DNA of 64,000 nucleotides from Hippasteria phrygiana. Lineage: Eukaryota > Echinodermata > Asteroidea > Valvatida > Goniasteridae. Of this stretch, positions 36,405-48,340 are shown in pieces (position 1 is the first letter of the stretch; each line of letters begins with the position of its first letter). Below the pieces are notes generated by a model. That model was given only the letters and a program-made list of their open reading frames with translations, was not told the DNA's origin and did no database searches. The position numbers were made by a program, and so were the translations under genes. The DNA lies in the NCBI GenBank assembly GCA_037893225.1, contig JAZGUH010000451.1, positions 3,676,001 to 3,740,000 on the forward strand. The letters are read 5' to 3'.

Positions 36405-36553
36405 TGAGATTTCGGACTTTACTTCCCTTAAAAAACATCCTCCAAAGCTGGAAATTAGAAAAGAAAAAACAAATTGGTAACGTCGAGGTCTCGAACCCAC
36501 AATCTCTTACCTCGCAGTCTAATCGTATCCACTGAGCCATCGGAATGTTCGGC
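36405..36553 (-). repeat. tRNA-derived SINE, family S
   Basis: The minus strand has A box TGGCTCAGTGG and B box GGTTCGAGACC, then a tail tttccagctttggaggat and aagggaagtaaagtccgaa. It is about 80% like 38318-38466. Confidence 0.7.
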
Positions 36554-38317
36554 AGAAAACGAGAATTCATTGCATTATATACCCAGCCTATAACATATGC
36601 GTACGTATATTAAAAGTATTATAGAGGGCGCTTAACAATGCATCCATTCGGATGGCGTTTGGGAAAAAATATTTCGCAGTCCAGAGCAAGTTTGGGTGCT
36701 GCTGATGACCTTGTCCCTTTTGACAATTTTGCGATTTAAATCGCGTGTAACCGGGGAGGGTGGAAAAGAGACGGATGGCCAAAAAGTTAATAGCTGACTA
36801 CTCTCCGCACAACCGAGCGGTTACCACTACCGAAAATTGAATAAAGAGTGTGGAAGCTTTGAGGTTGTCTCTGTATTAGGCCTATACAATTAGTTTTATT
36901 CACAATAGACTGAATTATATAAAATATGGTCGATTTCTCAGTAGAGACAATGAAATCTATATGAAATTTATTATTATATCGAATAGCCAAAGATAGTATG
37001 GTTTTAAAGAACGTAGTATAAAAGAACGACAGTCAAAAGGGATAAATAAATCGCCAATCAACGTCAAATAAACCTCCAGTGTAACCCTTTCCGCTTTTCT
37101 CTATTTTGTGTCCTATGAGTTGTTGGAAATAACACTCGAAGTGCATTTATTTTAGCTCTTTTTGAGTGCTATTATTATTGTACGTTTACTTGTGCTAAAT
37201 CAGCACGGCAGGTGCAATAACTATACAAGCACCTAGAAGTGGACAATAATTAGTGCAAAATTTTGCACCTCGGAGTACATAATGCGGCATAAAAATACAA
37301 ATAAAACACCAATATTGAATATAATCAAGGGCCATTACTCACCACTTGGGCTGGTCTACGTTCATGCCATCCAATATCAACGTTGAAACAACGGAGCAGC
37401 TTGAAAGCAGCAATTGCCAGTGTTCGACAAGGCCGGTGGATGTTTGGCGTTGCTGCTGATCGGGAACCGCACCCAAAAATGGTGGTATGTGCGAGTGCAC
37501 TGCTGCCAAATTGCTGGTGTTGTCGCAAGGCAATGAACAGACGTAGTTCTGCCCAACAGGATAACTACAGAACTAGGTATGGAATGTACCCTAAACATTT
37601 TTAAACAAAGCGCGGTATGTAAAAACTCCAGCACGTGAATTCCTCTAACATTTTAAACGCAGCGGGCAACTAAATGTGGGGGCGCTGTCCATAGCAAGAG
37701 AAAGTTTAGTTGGCCACGAGAGGCCGCTAGGCGGACATGTCTATTTTATGTAACAAACGGACATGACGGACACGATACGGAGGACGTGATGTAATGTATT
37801 ACAAAAGTTACGATGGAATAAGGGACCTGTCGGGTTAAAGGTGAATGGGAAAACCAGACTGGTCACACACGCATGCGTGGTCTGTTTTTCACTCGAACGC
37901 ATCTAGTCGATCGACTACGTCAAATCTAGTTTGTGTAGCAACAACAAACTGTAAAGAATTCCGTCTGCTAATTGTTAACAAAGCAAATGTTGGTACGTCA
38001 TTTATATTTTATATTCTCTACTTAACTATTAGTGCAATAAATAAATCATTATCTTATTGTAAAGAGTTATTATCATTGGAAAAATTAACAATTTATCGTA
38101 AACGTTTGCAAAACTTGTCCAGTTTACCTATCGTCCATCTTGAAACCGTGACGTAACTCGCGAGTGACTAGAGAAACCATGGTCCGTCGCGGGCCCCCAT
38201 TTTTATTTTCCTAAACGACATCCGAATGTATGCATTGTTGAGCGCCTTCTATAATATATTTTTAATATTCGTACGCATGGGCTGGGTATATGAAGCAATA
38301 AATTCGCGATGTTTGCC
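36554..38317. other. Intergenic, no gene seen
   Basis: Contains an attcggatggcgtttgggaa motif (36650) that recurs near 38575. Overlapping open frames at 37325-37634 have no recognised domain and no splice-site support. Confidence 0.4.
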
Positions 38318-38540
38318 GAGCATTCCGCTGGCCTAGTGGATACGATGCTGGACTGGAGGTAGAAGGTTGTGGGTTCGAGACCTCAACGTTACCCAGTTTT
38401 TGTTTCTTTTTTTTCTTCTAATTTACAGCTTTGGAGGATTTTTTGAAAGGGAAATAAAGTCCGAACTTTCATTACGTTCGAATTCATTTTTTGTTTCCTA
38501 AATCGTGGCTCCGGAGGATTTTTTTTAAGGGAAGTAAAGT
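38318..38540 (+). repeat. tRNA-derived SINE, family S, plus a truncated second tail
   Basis: A box TGGCCTAGTGG at 38329, B box GGTTCGAGACC at 38372, then the family tail ending near 38466. A second 5'-truncated tail (ggctccggaggattttttt, gggaagtaaagtcc) follows. Confidence 0.7.
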
Positions 38541-38859
38541 CCAAAAGCTCCGCATAGCGTTAACCCCATTCGGATGTCGTTTTGGGAAAAAAATTCGCGT
38601 CCGGGGCTGGGTTGATCTAGTTGGACTCGCTAGTCCAAACCACGCAGCGTTCGAGTGACATCTAGATCGATCGCGATCGACTATCGTTAAGTCTAGTCAC
38701 TCTAGTCGCCCAACCGAACTCTAAAATGACACATTGCTTTGGATTTGGCGATTTGGGCTATAAAAATAAATGGATATGGTTGGGAAGCTTTTTTTAAAGT
38801 AGAATATAAAGATTCACATAACTATCCCTTCAAATTGCGTGTTTTTTGTTAAATTGTCC

Positions 38860-38930
38860 GCCCCATTGTGTCCGCAAAAAGCGTGCGGACATAATAGGCT
38901 ATGCGGACATAATGGGCCGTAACACACGTT
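38860..38930. repeat. Single-copy relative of the 15/30-bp minisatellite
   Basis: Contains ccccattgtgtccgc, aaaaagcgtgcggacata and atgcggacataatgggccgt, matching both outer edges of the expanded array at 60800-61470 but with almost no repeats between. Confidence 0.75.
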
Positions 38931-39637
38931 ACATGCAGAATATCGGCCAGGTGTCGTTCCAGGCTTCAGTAATACACACATGTATACCCAAAGAAGATGT
39001 ACATTCCCCAAAGACGAGGGATTGTGCAAAATTTGGGCCTCGAAGTCCGGCTGAACAGAGCAAACTGGGTCGGGCCGTCTCCATGCATGTACATGTACTG
39101 GCCTACAATGCACAGTGGCAAACGGATATTTCCGAAGCTGTGACTGTCGAAAGTGGAAACAAATTACAGGCATATTTTGACACGTAAAATGCAAGATGTC
39201 GGCCAGGTGTGTCGTTGTAGGCTTCAATAATATACCCAAAGAAGTTGTACATAACCCAAAGACGAGGGATTGTGGAAGATTTGGGCCTAGAAAAGTCCAA
39301 CTGAACAGAGCAAACTGGGTCTGGCCGTCGCCATGCATGTACATGTAGTCCAAACTGGCCTACTAAGATGGATACACTTCTGGCAAGTGAATATTTCCGA
39401 TTTTCTAAAGCGGTGAGCATCGGAAGTGGAAACAAATCACAGGCATTTTTTGACACGTTACATGCAGAATGTCGGCCAGGTATATATTATTGCAGGCTTC
39501 AGTAATATACCCAAAGAAGTTGTACATTCACCAAAGACAAGAGATTGTGGAAAATTTAGGCCTCAAATGTCCGGCTAAACAGAGAAAACTTCCTGAGCAT
39601 TTGTCGGGCCGCGTCGCCATGCTTGTACATGCACTAG
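38931..39637. repeat. 252-273-bp tandem repeat, three units, last cut by the gypsy LTR
   Basis: gtcggccaggt-type starts occur near 38941, 39199 and 39471. Units share acccaaagaag, gacgagggattgtg, gaacagagcaaactgggt and gccatgcatgtacatg. The third unit ends exactly at the left LTR. Confidence 0.85.
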
Positions 39638-39926
39638 TGTAGCGCCGGTGCCGGTCGACCGGCAGAGAGCGCCAGCACGGACTAACGTTGAGCCATTGCA
39701 GGGTGCCCCTGCTAATCGGCCAAAGAGACCCGTTGCCGGAGGGCGAATGCGCAGGGGAGTGTTGCCGTGGTAACAAGCAATGTGCTTTTCCCGGAGTAAA
39801 ATGTAAAGTTGTTGTCGTGATTTGTTGCAAGAAATAAAGGCTATCAGTGCCGTGAATATCAAGAGAAACGGTTCCGCTTTCCTTTTGTCAGGTGTGGTGA
39901 CTACCATATGCACGGTCGACGTTACA
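39638..39926 (+). repeat. 5' LTR of the left gypsy element
   Basis: The 289-bp segment starts TGTAGCGCCGG and ends GACGTTACA, with the TG...CA ends usual for LTRs. It contains aataaag (a poly-A-signal-like stretch) near 39832. It is followed after one base by a primer-binding-site-like TGGTGGCAGCGG. The inverted mate is 49800-50091. Confidence 0.8.
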
Positions 39927-39927
39927 T

Positions 39928-39946
39928 TGGTGGCAGCGGCGGCACG
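39928..39946 (+). other. Primer binding site-like sequence, left gypsy element
   Basis: TGGTGGCAGCGGCGGCACG directly follows the LTR, where a tRNA 3' end would prime minus-strand synthesis. A TGG start matches the CCA end of tRNAs. The tRNA species is not determined. Confidence 0.55.
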
Positions 39947-40796
39947 CTTGACCGAGGAAAAACAGGTATTTCTCTCGTTGTTTTTTTGCTGACATGAATA
40001 CACTGGGCAGGGATAGTCTGGTGTCCGACTTGCCACACGGCGCGGACACAGGCTGGGATAGGGCTCCACGGAGCGGAAGCCAACCTGTGGATAGTAAGAC
40101 TGGCGGACCGTTTGTCACATTGAGCGAGTTGGAATCCTTCTTAAGGTATAATCTGGGAGTTTTCCTCGGGATAAGAGGGAGACTGCTGGGTCGCCGGGAT
40201 TGGAATCTCGCATGTGGGAGGACGGGGGGAATGAAGATGATAGATTAGGGAGGGCGATTTCGTGGCATTCCATGTTGCATTTGCACCAATTCCCCCCGGA
40301 CTAGCTAATGGGTCTCCCGGTGAACCGTCCCACACCGCCGACGTCGGGGTGACAGATGCTCCGTTCCACCTGGAACGTTGCCGAGTCACACCAGTCGGTG
40401 TGGCGGGGACAGGGCTTCACTGTGAAACACCCCACGACCCTTGTGCCGGCGCACCGGGCCCACGGGGAACTGCCCTGTGCTGTACACAGCGATGAGGCAG
40501 ATGCTGCGTTCCACTCGGAACGCCGCCGAGCTGCGTTCGCCGGCGCAGCGGGGGCAGGGCCTCGTGTGGAAATGGCCTATGAGTTTCGCGCCGGTGCATC
40601 CGGTGGGGGGCCCCACGGGGAACCACCCTGTGCTGTACACGGCGACGGGGCAAACGCTGCGTTCCACTCGGAATGCCGCCGAGCCGCGTTCGCCGGGGCA
40701 GTGGGGGCGGGGCCTCGCGCGGAAACGGACCACTGAAGGGAAGGGAGGAAACAACAACACCTGGTTGTCACGACCCGGGGGGTCGGAGGCCAATGA

Positions 40797-41215
40797 TGCT
40801 CCCCGATAAGTTTGACGGAAGCTCCTCATGGTCTGATTACCTTATCTATTTCGAGAGCGTTGCGGCCGTCAATCATTTGAGCGCGGCCGAAAAAGCGATG
40901 TTCCTGGCTTCTCATCTGAGGGGCACAGCTCAGGAGGAATTGGCTGATATGGTGCCGGAGGCAAGGAAGGAATATTCCTCCATCCTAGAGAACTTTAAAC
41001 AACGGTTCGGAGTGGCAGCACAGATTCCATTACACCGGGTTCAATTGTCTACACGCACGAGAGGTCGCAATGAGTCACTCGGTAGCCTCGGGCAGTCCAT
41101 TCGCCGATTGGTCTGCAAGAGCTACCCAAAGCTACCCGCGCAGGCCCGCGTAGATTTGGCGGTGGAGGCTAGCAATTGCAGTGCCACATCTTCTCGGGGA
41201 AAGCGACAACATTAA
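40797..41215 (+). pseudogene. gag: Gag (left gypsy arm), frameshifted
   Basis: The frame encodes a Ty3/gypsy-type capsid segment: DKFDGSSSWSDYLIYFES, then LSAAEKAMFLASHLRGTAQE, and LENFKQRFG with QIPLHRVQLSTRTR. The readable frame continues upstream to about 40673 but there overlaps GC-rich repeats. It stops at SSRGKRQH. A CCHC zinc knuckle (CYGCHELGHIRWYC) reappears in another frame at about 41399-41440, so nucleocapsid coding is present but out of frame. Confidence 0.75.
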
Positions 41216-41392
41216 CAGAGGCAGTCACCCTTGCGGCCGAGATGGAGGCGTTCCTTGAGTCACAAGCGCACAGGAAAGAGAGACCAAGGGTTAGGGACGT
41301 TTAGCTTGTAGCCCAGCCTTCTCAAGCCCCAGCCGAGGAACACAAGCCAACTACCGGGACCGGACACATGCAGGAGGCCCACCTGCCCCCCA

Positions 41393-42203
41393 GTGGAGTG
41401 CTATGGGTGTCACGAGCTCGGACACATCCGGTGGTACTGTCCTCATCAGAAAGGGAGGTTGGCTTCAGGCCGGCAACGAGAACCGACAAGAGCAGTGCCG
41501 AGACACCAGGCCCCAGGCGGAGAGCCGGTTGCTCAGGCCAGACCGGCCAGGACGAACTACGTAACGGGTAAAGTCGCTGGAAAAGCAGCCCCCTTGGAGG
41601 ATTCCCAACGACAGCCGATGGTTGCCAGGGTGCAGGTGATGGAGAATACGGTGGTGCTGGCAGGTTATGAGGCGATGATTGCAGGAGAGATAAAGGCTGA
41701 ACCACAGAGGGGAATCGGGATGGTATACCCGAACTTTTAGGCGACCAGACAATTGTCGGGTTACAGTCATGACCGGTTTGGTTGACACCGACAAGGGAAC
41801 CGTGCCGGTCAGGGTGTTCAACCCGACAGCTGATCCTGTAACGATCTACAAGGGTCGCCTGGCTCTGTTCTCCCCGATGGACGACTTGGACGTGATGGAA
41901 CTTGGCGAGGGGCGGCCAGGACCCGCCGTCAAACATCTTCCCCCAGCCAACACCAGGCGAGCGGTGGGCACCCGGAAGGAGGTACCGACTCATTTGCAGG
42001 ACCTCTTGGACCGTGGAGTCCCAAACCTCGGCCAAATCGAACGTACCAAGCTGGCGAAACTGCTGATGGAATTTAAGGGGAGCACTCATGGGCCCGGACA
42101 GCCAGACGGATCTGACCCAGCATGCAATCAATACGGGAGAGGCGGCACCTATACGACAGCCGCCAAGGAGACTACCGATAAACGGCGGGAGGCTGAGAAA
42201 TAA
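41393..42203 (+). pseudogene. Nucleocapsid knuckle and protease/RT linker (left arm), broken
   Basis: The CCHC knuckle near 41399 is followed by basic linker and then, in another frame from 41769, LVDTDKGTVPVRVFNP, VPTHLQDLLDRGVPNL and ERTKLAKLLMEF. This is the stretch that precedes reverse transcriptase in gypsy Pol. I could not find the aspartic protease DTG/DSG core. The region breaks frame again before RT. Confidence 0.6.
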
Positions 42204-43270
42204 GTAGAACAGATGCTGCAGGAAAGGCGTGGTTGAACCCTCCAATAGCCCTTGGTCTTCGCCGTTTGTCCTCGTTAGGAAGGACGGGTATGTCCGTTTT
42301 TGCGTTGACTATCGGAAAGTCAATGAGGTGACGCTGAAGGACGCGTACCCCATCCCCCGAACCTCGACGCCTTGAGCAGAGCAAAGTGGTTCAGCATACT
42401 CGAGCTGGCCAGTGGCTACTAGCAGGTCGGTATGGACAGGAAAGACCGGGAGAAGACGGCCTTCCGGATGCAGAATGGCCTGTACCAGTTTACCGTGATG
42501 CCCTTCGGGCTCTGCAATGCCCCGGTGACGTTCGAGCGTCTGATGGAGCGAGTGCCGAGGGGATTGCAGTGGCAAATAGCGGTAGTCTACCTGGACGATG
42601 TGATCGTGTCGGGGTCGAACTTCGAAGAACACTATCAGAGGCTGGCTACGTTCCTGGAACGGTTCCGGGCTTCCAGTTTGAAAGCCAAAGAATTGCGACC
42701 TTTTCAAGACAGAGGTGCCCTTCCTCTGTCATCTGGTTTCGGCCAAGGGGGTGAAGACGGACCCAGAGAAGGCCGCCGTTATCAGGAACTGGCCCCAACC
42801 AGCGAACCTGACTCAAGTCCGGAGTTTTCTGGGCATTGCGTCTTACTATAGACGTTTCATTGCAAACTTTGTGGAGATTGCTCGCCCCCTCCACGCCCTT
42901 ACCGACAAAAGCCAGAGGGCCTTCTCCTGGTCAAGCCCCTGTCAGTCGGCGTTTGAACAACTCAAGGATGTACTGGCCACGACGCCCCTGTTACGTTACC
43001 CGAACACAGAACGTTGTTATATTCTGGATACATTGGAGCGGTGCTGTTACAGGAAGGGGACGATGGGGAACGGGTAATTGCCTATGGCAGCCGCACCCTG
43101 TCCAAAACCGAGTGCAACTACTGTACCACACGGAAAGAGTTGCTAGCCATGGTGCACTTCGTCCATTACTTCAAACACTATCTCCTGGGCAAACAGTTCC
43201 TCCTCAGAACGGATCCTGGGTAGCTGCGATGGCTGTTCAACTTAATTCCGTGAACCAGAGGGACAGATAG
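42204..43270 (+). pseudogene. Reverse transcriptase and RNase H (left gypsy arm), stops and frameshifts
   Basis: Visible RT blocks include [38 protein letters not shown], and YLDDVIVSGS with the catalytic YxDD. The connection segment FLGIASYYRRFIANFVEIARPLHALT and RNase H blocks (AYGSRTLSKTECNYCTTRKELLA, HYFKHYLLG) follow. A TAG replaces a Trp codon near 42421, the frame changes near 42680, and TAG stops the RNase H frame at about 43221. The first RNase H aspartate region is out of frame near 43020. Confidence 0.8.
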
Positions 43271-43287
43271 GCTGATGGATCCAAAGG

Positions 43288-44163
43288 TTGGGGTGCTACG
43301 AGTTCGACATTGAGCACCGAGCAGGCAGACGACATACCAACGCTGACGCTGTCTCTATAATCCCGTGTGGCCAGTGCGGACGTTCTACCCACTTCACCAA
43401 GTGGGTAGAAGCATTTCCAATTCCCGACAAGACATCAGCGACGGTCGCCAAGGTCCTCGTCGAACAGATCATCACCCGGTTCGGTGCTCCCCTAGAGATC
43501 CACACGGATCAAGGGAAGGAGTTCGAGGCCAGGCTATTCCAAGGGGTCTGTAAGTTGCTTGGCGTCCACAAGACCCGCACCATGCCGTTCCACCCTCAGT
43601 CAGACGGGATGGTGGAGCGGTTCAACCGCACGGTCAAGACGATGCTGAGCCTGTTTGTTGACGAGAACCAAGACGACTGGCACAAACATCTGCAGTACGT
43701 GATGATGGAGTACCGCTCTTCTCGGCACGACAGCACCAGAATCACACCGAACATGCTCATGCTCGGCCGAGAAGTGAGGCTTCCCCTAGATCTGGTGGTG
43801 GGGCCGCCAGAAGAGCGAACAGCGGGCGTGACAGTACACGAGTACGTGGACGGGCTTAGGACAAGGATGGAGCGCGCCCATGAATTTTCCCGCCACCACC
43901 TACGCACCAGTCAAACGTACCAGAAACGGCAATACAATCGCCGAGCCGAAGGGGGCAGGTATGAGCCGGGCCGACCGGTGTGGTTGTACACCCCCTCTAA
44001 GAAAGTAGGTCGTACGCCCAAGCTGCAATGCTGGTGGAACGGGCCGTTTGTGGTGGTAAAGAGGATCGACGACGTCACGTACCGGATACAGAAATCTCCC
44101 CGAGCCAAAGCCAAAGTAGTACGTCCGCTACAACCGGCTGAAGCCGTACCTAGGCGACGCTGA
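43288..44163 (+). pseudogene. Integrase fragment (left gypsy arm), catalytic N-part deleted
   Basis: An open frame of 291 codons starts with the RNase H tail (YEFDIEHRAGRRHTNADA) and passes at ADAVSIIPCGQCGR directly into FTKWVEAFPI. The HHCC zinc domain and the first catalytic Asp of the DDE core are therefore lost. The remaining blocks are IHTDQGKEFEA (second Asp), PFHPQSDGMVERFNRT (catalytic Glu), YRSSRHDSTRITPNMLMLGR, and the C-terminal VWLYTPSKK...KLQCWWNGPFVV domain. The same junction is present in the other arm. An inactive enzyme is expected. Confidence 0.85.
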
Positions 44164-44489
44164 AGTAGACTGGTGGAGGCGCGCTGCCCAGGAGCCCCCG
44201 GTGGAGAAGGATCACGTCGCCGTGGAGAAACTGCCATCGACCCCGGACTGACTCGATTCCCCGTCGACATATCCGGCGACTACGGCCACCTCGGACGACC
44301 CCCCGGACGACTACCGGGGTAAGGGCCGGACATAGCAAGGAAATCAACGGGGCTGCAAGGGGGAGGGACGAACCGGCACCTCCCCCATCGTCAGAGCCGG
44401 TCCCTGGTAGAGTCACCCAGGGTGGGTGGAAAATTTTCCGGCCTAGTCGTTACTGCCTCCAGTTGACTAACTCTCCCCCTTCTCTCCCT

Positions 44490-44935
44490 TGCAGGATGGG
44501 CCCAGTGACATGCCCCCACTGCCATGCAGAAGGTTTTCAGCCGGCGGAGCAACCTTCGAAGGCACCTTCGGACAGCGTGTGCGGTACTTCACCCGGAGTG
44601 CCCCTACCCTGCAGCAAAGGATGCGAGCGCCGGTTCTACCGGGAAGACCTCAGGGAGTGGCACCACCGCTACTGCCAGGGAGTCCTCGTGGGTTGGTGGA
44701 CGTGGGGATTGACGAGCTCGATGTGTGCGCCAGCGAGGAGGAGCTCGACGTCACCCCGCCTCCTCCGCAGCCAACGTCCAACCGGGGAAGGGGGGCTTGC
44801 GACCACCCGGGGCAGCCTCCCGCCTCGCGACACCGGTCACGGAGCAGACACCCTTCCCACCTCGCCTTATCCGCCAGAGGACCCCAGACCCCCCTCGCGG
44901 CGGACGGGACCGTCCTGTGGAACTGCCACCTCAAC
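44490..44935 (+). pseudogene. Zinc-finger-like frame after pol in the palindrome spacer
   Basis: In the spacer downstream of integrase, two reading frames combined give a C2H2-like pattern: VTCPHC in one frame, FSRRSNLRRHLRTAC in the next, and CSKGCERRFYREDLREWHHRYC back in the first, between about 44505 and 44675. A further frame carries an acidic stretch, GIDELDVCASEEELDVTPP. Some LTR elements carry an extra zinc-finger frame after pol, which fits the position. The compensating frame changes suggest decay. This part occurs only once, not in the right arm. Confidence 0.45.
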
Positions 44936-45230
44936 TAAAAGAGCAGCGGAGCCCGGGTTCTCCAAGTGGGTCAGGGGACCGCGATTACCTGGAGCGGTCT
45001 CCCTGGCTTTCTCACCGCGGACGTCCATCGGTGGAGTGGTCATGCAGGCCCGGGAGTCGTCACGACCCCCCGGAGCACTCCCGGACGCCACTACCGCATG
45101 AGACAGCAGCCCCGCGACACCCTTGGAATCAGTGCAAGAGTAGAAGACACCTTTCTGACCGACGTTGATAGAAGGGTCCGACACCCCCCTGCAAGCCTCG
45201 CCCCTTCCTTTGTGTTTCCATGAGTAAAAA

Positions 45231-45275
45231 ATTGGGTTCTACAAAATGGCGGACCGTTATTTTGTAGAACCCAAT
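45231..45275. repeat. Hairpin at the centre side of the palindrome
   Basis: ATTGGGTTCTACAAAAT and ATTTTGTAGAACCCAAT are perfect 17-bp reverse complements separated by an 11-bp loop (ggcggaccgtt). The hairpin lies a few bases from the inner end of the right gypsy arm. Confidence 0.85.
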
Positions 45276-45559
45276 TGGCCGGACAATTTTCCACCCACCC
45301 TGGGTGACTCTACCAGGGACCGGCTCTGACGATGGGGGAGGTGCCGTTTCGTCCCTCCCTCTTGCAGCCCCGTTGATTTCCTTGCTATGTCCGGCCCTTA
45401 CTCCGGTAGTCGTCCGGGGGGTCGTCCAAGGTGGCCGTAGTCGCCGGATTTGCCGACGGGGAATCGGGTCAGTCCGGGGTCGATGGCAGTTCCTCCACGG
45501 CGACGTGATCCTTCTCCACCGGGGGCTCCTGGGCAGCGCGCCTCCACCAGTCTACTTTA

Positions 45560-46433
45560 GCGTCGCCTAGGTACGGCTTCAGCCGGTTGTAGCGGACGTA
45601 CTACTTTGGCTTTGGCTCGGGGAGATTTCTATATCCGGTACGTGACGTCGTCGATCCTCTTTACCACCACAAACGGCCCCGTTCCACCAGCATTGCAGCT
45701 TGGGCGTACGACCTACTTTCTTAGAGGGGGTGTACAACCACACCGGTCGGCCCGGCTCATACCCGCCCCCTTCGGCTCGGCGATTGTATTGCCGTTTCTG
45801 GTACGTTTGATTGGTGCGTAGGTGGTGGCGGGAAAATTCATGGGCGCGCTACATCCTTGCCCTAAGCCCGTCCACGTACTCGTGTACTGTCACGCCCGCT
45901 GTTCGCTCTTCTGGCGGCCCCACCACCAGATCTAGGGGAAGCCTCACTTCTCGGCCGAGCATGAGCATGTTCGGTGTGAGTCTGGTGCTGTCGTGCCGAG
46001 AAGAGCGGTACTCCATCATCACGTACTGCAGATGTTTGTGCCAGTCGTCTTGGTTCTCGTCAACAAACAGGCTCAGCATCGTCTTGACCGTGCGGTTGAA
46101 CCGCTCCACCATCCCGTCTGACTGAGGGTGGAACGGCATGGTGCGGGTCTTGTGGACGCCAAGCAACTTACAGACCCCTTGGAATAGCCTGGCCTCGAAC
46201 TCCTTCCCTTGATCCGTGTGGATCTCTAGGGGAGCACCGAACCGGGTGATGATCTGTTCGACGAGGACCTTGGCGACCGTCGCTGATGTCTTGTCGGGAA
46301 TTGGAAATGCTTCTACCCACTTGGTGAAGTGGGTAGAACGTCCGCACTGGCCACACGGGATTATAGAGACAGCGTCAGCGTTGGTATGTCGTCTGCCTGC
46401 TCGGTGCTCAATGTCGAACTCGTAGCACCCCAA
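45560..46433 (-). pseudogene. Integrase fragment (right gypsy arm)
   Basis: Mirror copy of the left integrase. It has the same ADAVSIIPCGQCGR to FTKWVEAFPI junction, IHTDQGKEFEA, and the PFHPQSDGMVERFNRT block. A stop after DGLRARM (45849) ends the frame where the left arm reads through. C-terminal coding continues degenerately to about 45560. Confidence 0.85.
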
Positions 46434-46450
46434 CCTTTGGATCCATCAGC

Positions 46451-47354
46451 CTATCTGTCCCTCTGGTTCACGGAATTAAGTTGAACAGCCATCGCAGCGA
46501 CCCAGGATCCGTTCTGAGGAGGAACCGTTTGCCCAGGAGATAGTGTTTGAAGTAATGGACGAAGTGCACCATGGCTAGCAACTCTTTCCGTGTGGTACAG
46601 AAGTTGCACTCGGTTTTGGACAGGGTGCGGCTGCCATAGGCAATTACCCGTTCCCCATCGTCCCCTTCCTGTAACAGCACCGCTCCAATGTATCCAGAAT
46701 ATAACAACGTTCTGTGTTCGGGTAACGTAACAGGGGCGTCGTGGCCAGTACATCCGTGAGGTGTTCAAACGCCGACTGACAGGGGCTTGACCAAGAGAAG
46801 GCCCTCTGGCTTTTGTCGGTAAGGGCGTGGAGGGGGCGAGCAATCTCCACAAAGTTTGCAATGAAACGTCTATAGTAAGACGCAAGGCCCAGATAACTCC
46901 GGACTTGAGTCAGGTTCGCTGGTTGGGGCCAGTTCCTGATAACGACGACCTTCTCTGTGTCCGTCTTCACCCCCTTGGCCGAAACCAGATAACAGAGGAA
47001 GGGCACCTCTGTCTTGAAAAGGTCGCAATTCTTTGGCTTGAGTTTTAAACTGGAAGCCCGGAACCGTTCCAGGACCGTAGCCAGCCTCTGATAGTGTTCT
47101 TCGAAGTTCGACCCCGACACGATCACATCGTCTAGGTAGACTACCGCTATTTGCCACTGCAATCCCCTCGGCACTCGCTCCATCAGACGCTCGAACGTCG
47201 CCGGGGCATTGCAGAGCCCGAAGGGCATCACGGTAAACTGGTACAGACCATTCTGCATCAGGAAGGCCGTCTTCTCCCGGTATTTCCTGTCCATACCGAC
47301 CTGCCAGTAGCCACTGGCCAGCTCGAGTATGCTGAACCACTTTGCTCTGCTCAA
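46451..47354 (-). pseudogene. Reverse transcriptase and RNase H (right gypsy arm)
   Basis: This arm keeps a longer intact RT frame than the left: WFSILELASGYWQVGMD, LYQFTVMPFGLCNAPATFE, catalytic YLDD, LKLKPKNCDLFKTEVPFL and SYLGLASYYRRF, through to the thumb/connection region. It breaks at the RNase H start (DTLERCCYRKGTMGNG), as does the left arm, and RNase H resumes in another frame at 46707-46468. It is defective because integrase is deleted and gag is shifted. Confidence 0.85.
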
Positions 47355-47522
47355 GGCGTCGAGGTTCGGGGGATGGGGTACGCGTCCTTCAGCGTCACCT
47401 CATTGACTTTCCGATAGTCAACGCAAAAACGGACAGACCCGTCCTTCCTAACGAGGACAAACGGCGAAGACCAAGGGCTATTGGAGGGTTCAACCACGCC
47501 TTTCCTGCAGCATCTGTTCTAC

Positions 47523-48340
47523 TTATTTCTCAGCCTCCCGCCGTTTATCGGTAGTCTCCTTGGCGGCTGTCGTATAGGTGCCGCATCTCCCGTATTGATT
47601 GCATGCTGGGTCAGATCCGTCTGGCTGTCCGGGCCCATGAGTGCTCCCCTTAAATTCCATCAGCAGTTTCGCCAGCTTGGTACGTTCGACTTGGCCGAGG
47701 TTTGGGACTCCACGGTCCAAGAGGTCCTGCAAATGAGTCGGTACCTCCTTCCGGGTGCCCACCGCTCGCCTGGTGTTGGCTGGTGGAAGATGTTTGACGG
47801 CGGTTCCTGGCTGCCCCTCGCCAAGTTCCATCACGTCCAAGTCGTCCATCGGGGAGAACAGATCCAGGCGACCCTTGTAGATCGTTACAGGATCAGCTGT
47901 CGGGTTGAACACCCTGACCGGCACGGTTCCCTTGTCGGTGTCAACCAAACCGGTCGTGACTGCAACCCGACAATTGTCTGTCGCCTACAAGTTCGGGTAT
48001 ACCATCCCGATTCCCCTCTGTGGTTCAGCCTTTATCTCTCATGCAATCATCGCCTCATAACCTGCCAGCACCACCGTATTCTCCATCACCTGCACCCTGG
48101 CAACCATCGGCTGTCGTTGGGAATCCTCCAAGGGGGCTGCTTTTCCAGCAACTTTACCCGTTACGTAGTTCGTCCTGGCCGGTCTGGCCTGAGCAACCGG
48201 CTCTCCGCCTGGGGCCTGGTGTCTCGGCACTGCTCTTGTCGGTTCTCGTTGCCGGCCTGAAGCCAACCTCCCTTTCTGATGAGGACAGTACCACCGGATG
48301 TGTCCGAGCTCGTGACACCCATAGCACTCCACTGGGGGGC
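47523..48340 (-). pseudogene. Protease/RT linker and zinc knuckle (right gypsy arm)
   Basis: Mirror of the left arm: LVDTDKGTVPVRVFNP (from 47948) and, upstream in a different frame, the CYGCHELGHIRWYC knuckle near 48327. As in the left arm, no protease DTG/DSG core was found. Confidence 0.65.

Noticed and set aside
37325..37634. Overlapping ORFs on both strands as a possible host exon
   Set aside because: No recognised domain and no splice sites that give a consistent frame.
36484..38398. Two functional tRNA genes in opposite orientation
   Set aside because: Both have good polymerase III boxes but share a non-tRNA tail, so they are one SINE family.
40262..40810. Several overlapping GC-rich frames on both strands (also 48896-49462)
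   Set aside because: They lie in the GC-rich leader of the gypsy element, are open in many frames simultaneously, and only the gag frame has family similarity.
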